DNA from: Calothrix brevissima NIES-22
GTDB taxonomy: Bacteria; Cyanobacteriota; Cyanobacteriia; Cyanobacteriales; Nostocaceae
Reading direction: 5' to 3'
NCBI RefSeq assembly: GCF_002367995.1
Contig: NZ_AP018208.1
Location: forward strand, 1-64,000
DNA length: 64,000 nt
Shown piece after piece: positions 37,801-49,800 of the stretch (position 1 is the stretch's first letter; the number at the start of each line of letters is the position of its first letter). The notes beneath the pieces were generated by a model. The model had not been told where the DNA came from and did no database searches. It saw only the letters and a program-made list of their open reading frames with translations. The position numbers and the translations under genes were made by a program.

Positions 37801-40800
37801 TATACACCATCTTTATTATAGGTGTGGGTGGGGTTGAGGATGCCTGTGGCTTTCGTGCCGTCGCCGAAGTCCCAAGTAATTGTATGGGTATCTTTGATAC
37901 CTGGGTCGATGAAGCTACCGTTGAAGGTAATGGCTGTACCTTCATCTGTTGTGATGTCTGCGCCTGCTTGAGGTATGGGGGCAATGTTGTTGACATTTAG
38001 CAACAGTGTTTCTACGGTAGATGCACCATTTGTGTCGGTGACGGTGAGGATGGCGGTGTAAGTGCCGTTGTCGGCGAAGGTATGGTTGACTTGTTTTCCG
38101 ATGACGGGGTTGGTATCATCGCCAAAGTTCCAGGTGTAGGTGAGGTCATTACCAGGGTCAGAGGCAGTGGCGCTAAAGTTGGCTGTTGTACCTTCTCTAA
38201 TATTTGATTCTACTGTAATGCGGTCGATGGTGGGGGCGATGTTGTTGAGGGTGATGGTGACTGTAGCTTCGTTTGAAATGGCGTTATTGTCAAGGACAAT
38301 GTAGGTGAAGGTATCTGTGCCGACGAAGGTGTTGTTGGGGGTGTAGGTGAGGGTGCGGTCATTGTTAATAATGATGCTACCGTTAGTTGGGGCAGCGCCT
38401 AGTTGTACTGTGCCTTGTGTGCTGTCATTAGCTAGGACGTTGATGGCTACGGGTTGTGCTTGGTTGGTGGTGGCGGTGTCGGAGTTGGCGATGGGGGTAA
38501 TGAGGTTGTCGTCAAGCAGCATGACGTTATCGATGATGATTTTAGCATCTTTTGCACCGAAGCCCAGGAGGTCGAAGTACAGAGTGGCGGCGGTTCCAGG
38601 GGTGATGCTGCTGATGTCGATTTTGACGGTGCGGGGTGTGTTGAGGGCTATTTTGTCGCCGGAGGTGTTTGCACCTGCTATCTTGACTTGATTGCTGAAG
38701 TATGCATTGCCGGATTGCTGGAGGTTGAGGAGGGAGTCGGTTTGGGTAAGTCCGGTGGATGTGCCGAGTAGGGGGGTGAGGGTGCGGGCATCGAGGAGGG
38801 CGACTTCAAAAGCGTCGCTGGGGGCGAAGGTGTTGGTTCCCAGGTGGGTGTCAAGGATGGTGAATTGCAGGTATTTGGCGTGTTCTGGGATGATAAAGGA
38901 TTGAGTGAAGTTGCTGTTAAAGGGGGAGTCTTCGGTGAGGACGGCGGCAGAATTGAGGATGGTGGCTGCACCGCGTGTTGTCCAGCCAAATTCGGGTTTG
39001 GTGGGGTCTGTTTGGTCGAAGTTGCCGTTGGTGATGTCGGCTAGGAGTATTGCGGTTAGCGGTGCTTGCAGGGTATTCCCCGACTCTCCCCCTGTCCCAC
39101 TCCCCGACTCCAAGGAACGGATGGCGGTGAGCATTTGCAGGTTGAGCCATGATGGTAGTTTACGCACGCCTGGGGCGAGGGTGTTGTTCATCAGGTCGTA
39201 GGGGTGTACTTTGGAGTCGAGGTGGCTGCCGTCTCTTGTGAGGGTGGCGGTGAAGTTGTTGCCGATAAAGGTTTTGGTGTTGTTGATGGTTTGGATGTAG
39301 CGGTCGAAGCCTGGGTTGCCGGAGATTATACCTAGTAAGTGTCCGGTTTCGTGGAGAATGGTGGTGAGGAGGTCGTATTTGCCTGCGGCTTCGCCTGTGG
39401 TGGCGCGGTAGGCTGTGTCGGTGAGGGAGGTGGTGAATTCGGTGTTTTCCCAGGGGGTGGGGTCGATGAACCAGCCGATTCCGTTAGCGTCGTTGTCGAT
39501 GAGGATGGTGCCACCGTTGGGGCGACCAAGGGAGTCGTATTTGGTAATTTGGGCTTCGGCTAGTTGTCCGGTGGGGAGGTCGGTGATTTGAAAGTTGATG
39601 TTGAAGGTGGGGTCGGAGAGAGTAGACCAGAGGTTGAGTGGGTTATCTTTATATGTATTATTTGAGGCGGAAGGTAAATTATGGATGCTGAAGAGTTGCT
39701 CCAGCGATATACTGCTGGGGAGCGAGATTTCAATGGGGTTGATTTGAGTGGGATTAATTTGAGTAGAGATTCCGCTTTGATTCGGCAATATGAGGTTGGA
39801 GAAAGCGCTTGGTCTGGTAGAGCTAATCTTAGTGGTATTAACCTCTGTGGGGCTAACTTGGAATTGGCTAACCTGGAAGGGGCTATCTTGATTGGAGCTA
39901 ATTTGATTAGTGCTAATTTGACTGGTGCTAGATTGGATGTTGTTCGGTTGAATGGAGCTGATTTGACTGGTGCTAACATCAGGAATGGTAAATTCCGTAG
40001 TGCCAGTCTGCACCAAACCAACATGAGTGGTGCGATCTTGGAAGAGGCAGTTTTGACTGATGCCGAATTGATAGGCACGCTTCTGAAAGGAGCCAAGCTC
40101 AGATGGGCTGGTTTGGAAACTGCTAGTTTGATTGAGGTTGATTTCAGAGGCGCTGACTTGAGAGAGGTGTCGATTGGACCTGCTACTGTGGAAAGATGTA
40201 ATTTTAGTAAAGCCAACTGGAATAGAGGAGATATCTGGCACTGCCACTTCTTTGATTGCAATATGACCAATATCAGTTTTAGGAAAGCGAGATTGATTGA
40301 AATGAGATTTGTTCGTTGTAATTTGACTGGTGCGAAACTCAGGGGAATTGAAATGGGCGATGCCACATTTGAGGAAGTTATTCTCCCAGATGGGAGTCGA
40401 ATCAACAAAGCTACTGATTTCTTCCGTTAAGCTATCTAAATTTGGGGAAGAATCCGCTAAGAGATTAGCAGATGGCAAACGCTCAAATATTTGATTTTTA
40501 ATATCTTCTTTATCTGGCGAATCTGGTAGATTAGATAAAAATTTGTATTTGGGTGATATCTCCTGCGAGTCCCCATTAAGCAGGTCTTCAATGTTTTGGA
40601 TTGATTGCTTCTGATATGTAATTCTTGAATCATTTCCTAAGTAGACACCATAGTGAGCGTACTCTGGCAGTGCAGAATTTTTATCTTTCGTAAGAACTAC
40701 CTTCCATAGACCAAGTGGGTATTGGATTAAAGGATCTAAATTTGAATTAGGTGAAATGCTTGTGTAAGGACGCATTAGAAAATCATCAGTATACCCGTAA

Positions 40801-43800
40801 CCACCAGCAAAAACGTAAGTTTCTAACGAATCTGTTTTTGGTGACTTATTTATTACATCCCTCACTTGTTTTTCAAGATTTTCCCAAACATCCCGATTAT
40901 TATTACGTTGTTGCGGTAATAAATTAGTTGTCAAAAAGGTAGCATAATAGTCTTTCAAATTTCTGTTTCTATCAGCTGCCGGAGCCATGTGTCCTCGGTC
41001 TATATCTAATATAGATTCAGGTATTGGCTGGTTATTTTCATTCAATTTCAGAGAACCATCTAGGTTTGTTTGATAAATAATATTTCCTAATGCATCTTTT
41101 TGGATGTTTTCTACTAGTTGACCGTTTCTATTTCTAAGATAAAGTGCTTGATAATCATTATCTTGTACTTTGTATGCTCCTGTGTTGTTAAGGGACGGAT
41201 CTTCAGCAAATCCACTAACTCCAGATTCTTTTCTTGTAACGTCACCAAGCCAAGTTTTATCTAGTTTCCAGGCAACCCAGTTAATAGTGTTCTTCTGAAA
41301 ATTATAGGAAAGTGAATACTGCGGTTTTTCAATCAGATAATTAGTGTCAAATTTAGGATCAGTTCTTGCCTCAGTAGGATTCCCCCATTTGAGAACCTCA
41401 CTCTTAAAGAATACGTTATCTATATATACTGGGTCGCTACCTTCTAACTTCAGTTTTAGTGTTGCAACTTTACCTCTCAAGGACGGAGATACATTAAAGT
41501 AAAAACTTTCAAAGCCAGTTGAACCATAACCAATAGTGTACTCATCATATTCATAGTTACTAGGTATATTAACTTTGTACGTTGAGCCATCTACTCTGGT
41601 TCTCGTAACTTTTTCTGTTTGAGGATCAGCTTCTTCTAGCGAAATTTCTCCTATTTCTATGTTGTCAGGTGAATTTGTATCCTCTAGATAAACTTTAAGT
41701 CTTCCACCATTGTTCAAGGATGATTGTGGAACATGAATATCTAAACGTAATACTCCCCAATCAGACACAACAAACTGGTTATGGGTTATCTCACTTAGAC
41801 CATCTCCTAACTTGAGGGCATAATTATTTTGAGAGCGATTAATCCCCAATTTATCCAACTCTCCAGACAAGGCTGGAGCATCAGTAATTTTATTGACATT
41901 AACTAAATACTTTTGCGATGCATTAGTATTATCAGCACCATTATAGAAAGACCAACCAGGGATATCTTGATCTAATCGGGTAGAGATCGCATCAAAATTA
42001 CCATTAAACAGCGTAGGAACAGCATAGTCGCCGCGCATTCTCGCAACAGAAGTATTATCTTCACTAACAAGTGTGCGAGGAGTACTTGATTGAAGCCGTT
42101 TATCTTGACCCCCACCTAAAACTGAATAAAACCAGCCAGTACCAATGCCTTCCCAAGGAGCATTTTGATTATTACTATGATCTAATTCATATCCTGGGTA
42201 AGGTATGTACCATGTCTTACTAGTATTGTTGTTTCTGTCAGCAGGTTCTAAATCCCCTAGTCTTCGGTAAATCGTCTCCCCACCAAGTGAAGGAAGTGTA
42301 CTTCCACTAAGATTCAAAGTGCCAGCATACCAAGCCAAAGTGCGATCGTGAAGACGACCAGAAAGGTCGTCAATACCAAATCCAACAAAATTACTCAAAT
42401 TAAGATTTAAATCTGCACCTGCAATTTCCTGTCCAAGACGAGTATCGGTTTGATCAGAAACTTGAAACTCTTGGTAATAATTATCCGCAAAAGTAATATT
42501 TTCCCAAACTTTAATCTTTGGTTCATTAAGACTTGTGAAATTTATATTTAAAGAAGGCTGCCTGCTGTCGTAAGGATCAATTGTTGTCATTTGCAAATTG
42601 CCTCGAATGACATTGCCCTTGTCATCCAATTTTGCACCACCAGCCAAAGGATAATCAGTCCCTAAACGCTGAATAATCTCATCATTAATAACAGCACCTT
42701 GACCAAAACCTATGAAGTGCAGATATGAATTGAATAGTTCACTTTGATTACGGATTAATTTTCCGGTGTCGTCATATATGCGATTATTACTACCAATACT
42801 ACCACCCAATGTTAAATCTAACCCCACGAGTGAAGCATAGAAAGTATCTGCTGCCGCTTCCGAAAAACCAGAATTGTTTTTGGTTTGTTCTGGTAACATT
42901 TCCCAGCCCGGAAGCAGTACTAAAGATTTACCAAAATACGAATCTAAATCATTTTCATTATTAACTAACGTATTAGTAATAATATTCTTCCACTTACTAG
43001 TGACTGTATCATATTTGAGAATCACACCTTGAGCGTTAGGACTGACAAGATTTGAATCGTTTACATCCAACTGAGCAATATGCCTAGCCATTGCCTCAAA
43101 TTCATTGTCAATATCACTGCCATTTTTCTCAGTACCACGAGTCAGAATCGTTACGCTACTAAATGTGTTACTCTTAAAAGTTGGTAAAGGAGTGTGGAAT
43201 TTACCAATGGCAGGGTCTGGTTCATTATCAGCTTTCACAGCCCAATAATACGTTTGACCAGCAGTTAACTTCCGCTTATCGGTAAGCTCAGACATATCAA
43301 ACAGATCATTGGTACCATATGTACTACCACCATTCCAAGTCCAAGTACCAAGATTATTTAAAGGCTTTGTTAAATCCTTAGTCCAATGGACAGTAATAAT
43401 ACGGTTAGGATTGTAGTCATATAACGCTGGGTTACTTGGTAGCAGTCCACGCCAACTATCTCTTGGTAGCAGTCCCTGACCTTCCTCAAACACGCTAACG
43501 TAAAGGTCTACAGACTGAACATTATTCGGGTCAACAGGAAGAGAACATATATCACCGTCATCATCTTTTTGACCATTAAAATTCCATTTAAATGTAGGTG
43601 TTAAACTTTCTGCATTTTCAACTTTTTCTAAATTTACAAATTGGTGAACTGATGCAGAAGTTAAACCACCAGGATTTGCCCCCCTACCAATAGGAGCATA
43701 AATAGAGCCATCTGGTACGCCAAAGGTAAACTGGTTATACCTCCAATCTCCCTGAATAATCTGGAAGTCTGCGGCAACAAGATCAATTTGTGGATTAATG

Positions 43801-46800
43801 TCGTCAATTGGGACATAAGATAAATCGTTAGAAGTAGCTTGACGCACAGTTAACGGATTGAAAGCAGAACTACCTATACCTCTATCAAAACTGTCAAGCC
43901 AATAATTACCAGGATTCTCTAAAGTAGTAATCATTTGCTGAACATCGAAGGTGAAAGTAGCACCCACGCCATTAGAAGCAACCGTGTTGCCTGCCATTCC
44001 TACACCAGGATAAGAAACAGTCAGAAATTTATCATCGCTGGAGAGTACTACATCATTACCCAATCCCATAGGAATTGGACGAGTAGCAGCGACCAGTTTG
44101 GCATGGTCAGTTAACGGATCTTGAATAATACCAATATTACTGCCAGCCCGTATTCCATCAATGCTTTCAAACCCACTACCAAACAACCTGCCGTTACGAC
44201 CAACAACAAAAGCGTATTTGCCATCTTTTGTAACAGTTGCAGCAATGTTTTCATTGACATCGAAGTAATCGTTTGAACTGCCTAAATTTAAAGCAACGTA
44301 ATTTGTAGTCGCATTAAATGTCAGAGGATCATCATTGTTAATCGTCAGTACACCAAAGCCATGTGCATCATTTTTGCGGTTAGTGAATACAAGTTTGCTG
44401 GGGTCAGAAGTGACAGAAATTCCCTCTAATCCTAAATCTCCCTCAATAGCAGCAATTTGCTGATTCCACTTGCGTGGGTTTTGGCTTGGATTTTTGGGTC
44501 GGTCTTTGGGGTCGATGTTGAAAACGAGAATTTCTCCATTACCAGAAATTGCACCATCAGGAGTAGTAACAAACAGCTTGCGACCATCATTGCTGATAGC
44601 AATTTCACGCAGTCCGTGGGGGGCTGGTTTGAGTGTTGGGATTGTTTGGATAACTTGATTGTAAGTTAGCGAGTTGGTGTTAATATCCAGGACGTAAATA
44701 GCCCCAAGTCGCCCATCAGCAATGTAAGCATAATGATTGTCATGGTCAATGACAATTGAGTGAGGTGAAGCACCTGTTGGTAAATCGATGGGGTCGATGT
44801 CTGCCGTATCAGCTTTGGTGTCTACTTGTTGTAGTGTCATCAAATCAACCAGTGCCACACGACCAGAAGTTTCAAGAGTAACGTAAGCACGAGTACCATT
44901 GTTCGTTGCCGCAATTGCTCTGGGTCTATCTGCTCGGTCAGGTGTGCCTACTGGAATACCAGCTAATAGTAAATCGTTGCTTGTATTGACTAAGTTTGGA
45001 TGTTGGAGATTAACAACGTCGATAGTATCAGCCCATCGTCGTGCTGTTAATTGATATTCAACGCATGTTGGTATTATCTGGATTTCTTTTTCGGTAATAA
45101 GTACAATTTCTTTTTCATCTGAACCATCTGGTCCACTAAGTTCTTTTTGTCGCCGCAGCAAAGAAATTTTTGATTCGCCAAGAACTACGGTTTCAGGAGG
45201 TTTGACAAGAAGTTTATACTGATTATTGCCCAATTTTTCGCTCAAATCGGATAGTATAGTACCTTCGTAAGTTTTACCACCGTAACGAAAGTCTACAATT
45301 AAATCCTCAAAACGGCTACCTTCAGAGTTAGTGTTATTGAGGAAATTACTGCCTGTTAAGCTGACAATAGGCTCATTATTGATAAAGTTTAATTCGGCTT
45401 TTTGTAGCACTGGAGGGGCTAGTGGGTCTGCTTGTCCTCTGGGTGGTGTATCCAAAACTGCATTAAAGGTAGGAATACCCTGTGGATTTAGCTCGACACC
45501 TGCTGTAGTGATAACAGGCAGCCCGATCCTGGGGATTCCCATGACGGTCACTGAGGGTTGATGAAGATATACTGCATAGAGTACTAAGATAGGAAATGCA
45601 GCAGCTGTTGCTGCGATCAAACCTAGCCCAAGTCCAGGTAAGCTGGCTGCTAAGTAAGGGTAGAGGCTGGCAGAACTACCAATTAATGCCGCTGTGGCAC
45701 TTCCTTCAATGGCAGCCGTAATCGCAAGTTCTTTTTGGCTAAATGTAACAGCTGTGTATACGCCAGATTCCACAAAACCAGTTAATGGTGGAGAGGAAGT
45801 ACGAATCATTCCGTCTGTGCCGACTTTGCCTGATTCTTGGATAAGCCAGATTGGATTCCACTGACCAGTTGCGTCAGGTAATTCTCCTTGACGTAGGAAT
45901 AAGACTTCAGTCCCCGCAGTCAGTCCAGTTGGTGCTTTAATTGCTATCTGCGCGGGTAGATTTAGCGAATCGCTCCCTACATCCAACTTGAATGCACCGA
46001 CTGTTGAGAAGACATCTGGCACAGGTGGTGGCAATGTCAGATCATTCAGCGTCAACGGAGTAATATTTACAGTGGCATCATGAGTGAGCGCCCCCTGAGC
46101 TAACATGACCATCGATCCATCACTACCTTCTACAACCCCACCATTACTACCTAAGACAGTTGCACCAAGGTGTGGCTTCTCTACCTGCACTGGTACTACC
46201 GCTTCTGTTCCACCGTAAATTACAGTTACATTTGCTACACCATTATCTAGCGATGTAATTACTCCATCCGGCGTAACACTAATAACATTTGGATTACTGA
46301 TAAAATACCTTGTACCATTAGAAGCTGCTTGCAGTTGTGGTGAATTAACTTCCCCATTCAACCTTACCAACAGTCTCCGGTCAACTCCAACTGGTAGTAT
46401 TACAGCATGAGGGTATAAATCTAGACCATTATCTTCAGCAGTCGCAATATTTAATTGTTCTTGAGTTGTCGGGTCGCTTAATGCACCCACTCGCATTACA
46501 GTAAATGCACTAATCCCATTCCGCCCAGCACTCAACACCGACACCCCATCACTTAACCCCATCACCTTACCAGCAGACACCGCAGCTACCGCAGTATTAT
46601 CCGATGCCAACTGCAAATACGAGTACGGCAGAATCACATTCTCTTGGTCAACAAAATCCCCAACCACAACCAACTCAGTACTTTCACCCGCATCCAAGCG
46701 TAGTCCGCGCCGTGCAAAATCCAAATTCACCAACGCCGCATTGCTAACATCCACCGTCACTATCGCTGGTGCAGAACTACTGTACCCATCATCAGCAACC

Positions 46801-49800
46801 ACCTCAAAACTCGCTGTTCCCGAATACCCAGCATTTGGTGTAAACCTTGCAGAATGCCCATCTGGAGTAAACGTTACCGTCCCATTCACCGGATTAATAA
46901 CCCGGTAAAAGATGCGATCGCCTTCAGCATCAGTAGCTAATTTATCCAGTGCAATGCTAGTTTCTAAATCAGTATGCGTCAGCACAGATGCTGGTGTAAC
47001 CACAGGCGCACGATTAGCAGTAAACCCATAATTACTACCTAAAATCTGCACATCAGCAGCATTTAACACCCCATCGCGGTTGAAATCGTAAGTAACATCA
47101 TAATTGCCAGAAGCGATCGCCCCCCTTAACAACCCACTATCAACCCCATCAACCAAACCATCGCGGTTAACATCCCCAGCAACAGATACTTGCAACGAAT
47201 ATGCACCATTTACACCACCTAACTGAAGTAAATTCAACCCAGCAGAGGAGACAGCAAACAAAGCAAACGCACTATCAGCATCACTTTGACTAACAATTGG
47301 TGTCAAGCCGCTAATCAACGGTATAGCCGGATTTAGCGCATCATTTACTGACACCGCTAACAGCACAGTACCAGTAGCAGTAGACCGTAATTCAGAATCT
47401 CTCAGACTAAAAGTAAAGCGATCGCTCTCACCCACACCCAGATTTTCATTGATCGTCTTCCCAGTAAACTGCGCCGCACTCCCCAAATCAGCCAACACAG
47501 GCGATAAAAGTGGAGTTGTAGAATAAGCGATCGCTTCCCCTGCTGTACCCGGTGTTCCCGTTGCTAACGTCAGCACAGAAGAGGAATAACCATAACGACT
47601 CGATTCACCAGAAGCAAGATTACGAGCTGAGACCAAATTACCTTGAGTATCATAGCCGTAAACCACCAAACTACCATCAGGTGCAGTAATTTGAGTTAAT
47701 CTTCCAGCAGAATCTTTGACAAAACGCACCGTTTCCCCTGTGGAACTGGTAATCCCGCTATCACTGTAAACCAACCTTGTACCATTAGCAGCAATCTCCT
47801 CAGTCACGCCACCAGCAGAACTCAAATGATAAACAGTACCATCAACAGCAGTCAGCGTATACTCAGCATCAGAGTAACTTCCCCTGCCAGGATTATAAGC
47901 TAGACCCGTTTTCAAGTCATACAAGCGGTTACCAGCCAAAGTCAATTTTGCATCCGCCGACTCAAGCTGATAATTTACTCCAGAATCTGCCACCCAAGCA
48001 GGCGTGTAATATGTAAGACCAGGAATTGTGTGTTTCTGCGGTGCAAAAGTAAACCCAACCCTTTCCCCAGTGGAAGTAGTCAAGTAAAGCCTTGTTCCCA
48101 CACGGAATGGTTCGTAAACACCTAATGATTCCCGCCCAGTTAGTGGTACATTAGTTTGAATATTGGTATCCAGCGTCGCCCATTGCCAACCATTACCAAA
48201 GCTACCGACTTCATCAGAATTGAGAGAACTGTAGGTGCGTATAAGGTTGAGGGTGTAGGGTGTAGGGTGTGGGGTATAGGGAGAAGAAAAGGTGATAGAT
48301 AAATCGCTTTGGGTTCTGGTATAAGCGCTTGGTTTTGTGGGAGTATTTACTTCGACTATTACCTGAGTTGATGAAATGCGATCGCTAATATCACTCGCCC
48401 TCAAGCGTAACTGATAGAAACCATTCTCTAACTTATTGGGGTCAAATTGAGCCAGAGTGCGATCGCTTACCGCACCAAAACCACTAGCCAGCGTCTTATA
48501 TACATTTTCCCCAAAATCAGCGATTTCCAGCACCCAGTTATCAAGATTGACATCGCTAACACTACCAATAATATTAGTAACATTAGTTAACTTCGCCCCA
48601 TCCAAACCAGGTGCAAAAGCAACTATGGGTGCAGACAAATCTTGTGGATCTCGCACCTTCACTACAGTACTATTGTGACCAACACGACCATCAGCATCAG
48701 TAGCAGTAACATCAACAACCAAGCGCCCAGGCGTAGTTGGGATAATCTCAATTCTGCCTTGAGTATCAACAATTACAGGATTTCCATCAATAGTTGCACT
48801 CAAATTAGCGATCGCCGCTAACCCATTCGCGAGAGTCTGCACTATTACCTTTTGTCCGGGAACTGCGGGGAAACTGGGAGTAAGGTCAAAATTCACAGTT
48901 GGTGGAGTTGGTGAGATCGCCACCCGCACAGCAGATGTCTGCGTTACTGTAATTTCGCCATCACTCACAGCATAAGTTACAGCATAATCCCCAACTTGTC
49001 CGGGATTGGGTGCCCAAGTAAACATTCCTGTCGCCGCATCCAATACCGCACCTTCAGGTAAATTTGCGGCTGTGTAGGTAAGATTTGTGTTGTAATCTGG
49101 GTCAGTACCAACAACTTGAAATTGCAGCTTTTCACCCAACGCCACAGCATGGGGAGACACAGAGATGACTGGACTGCGGTTAACATTGGCAACCCGCAGA
49201 GTCACATCACTCTGACTAGTAGCATTTTGGGTATCTTTGACAGCAAACTTTAATACATATTCACCAGCTTGTTCATAATTTGGCTTCCAAGTAAACTTGC
49301 CAGTGCGCGGGTCAAGTACAGCACCAGTAGGCAAAGAAGAAACAGCCGAGTAAATTAATGAATCATTATCAATGTCTCCCGCCGCCAGAGTAAACTGGAT
49401 GAGGTTATTTTCTTGGGCTGTTTGAATGGGTAACGGTGCTAATACAGGAGCCTGATTTGTATTGTTAACTGTAATTGCGAAAGTTTGAGAACTGCTTCGA
49501 TTGCCATCACTAGCAGTTACACTGATGTTATTGTAAGTTCCCGCCTGGGATAAATTAGGTGTCCAAGTGAGTATACCCTGTACTGGGTCAAGCACTGCAC
49601 CTGGAGGCAGATTGGTTGCGGAATAAGTCAGCGAGTCCCCATCAGCATCACTGGCTGATAATAGCAAATTGAGAGTTTGCCCTTCCGCCACAGAGGAATT
49701 GCTAATTGTTGCCAATACAGGTGTTGTGTTAGCAGTGCGTACAATTAAATTGAACTGTTGCTGACTGACAAGAACTTCATTGGGGTTGCCATTACCACTG

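Noticed and set aside
34102-39563. Plus-strand frames, some Gly-rich, within the giant gene
   Set aside because: They mirror PKD, Calx-beta and other repeats of the minus strand and resemble no protein family, unlike the pentapeptide gene.
39560-40408. Another minus-strand frame over the pentapeptide gene
   Set aside because: It is the second antisense frame of the pentapeptide repeats, with no start or family.
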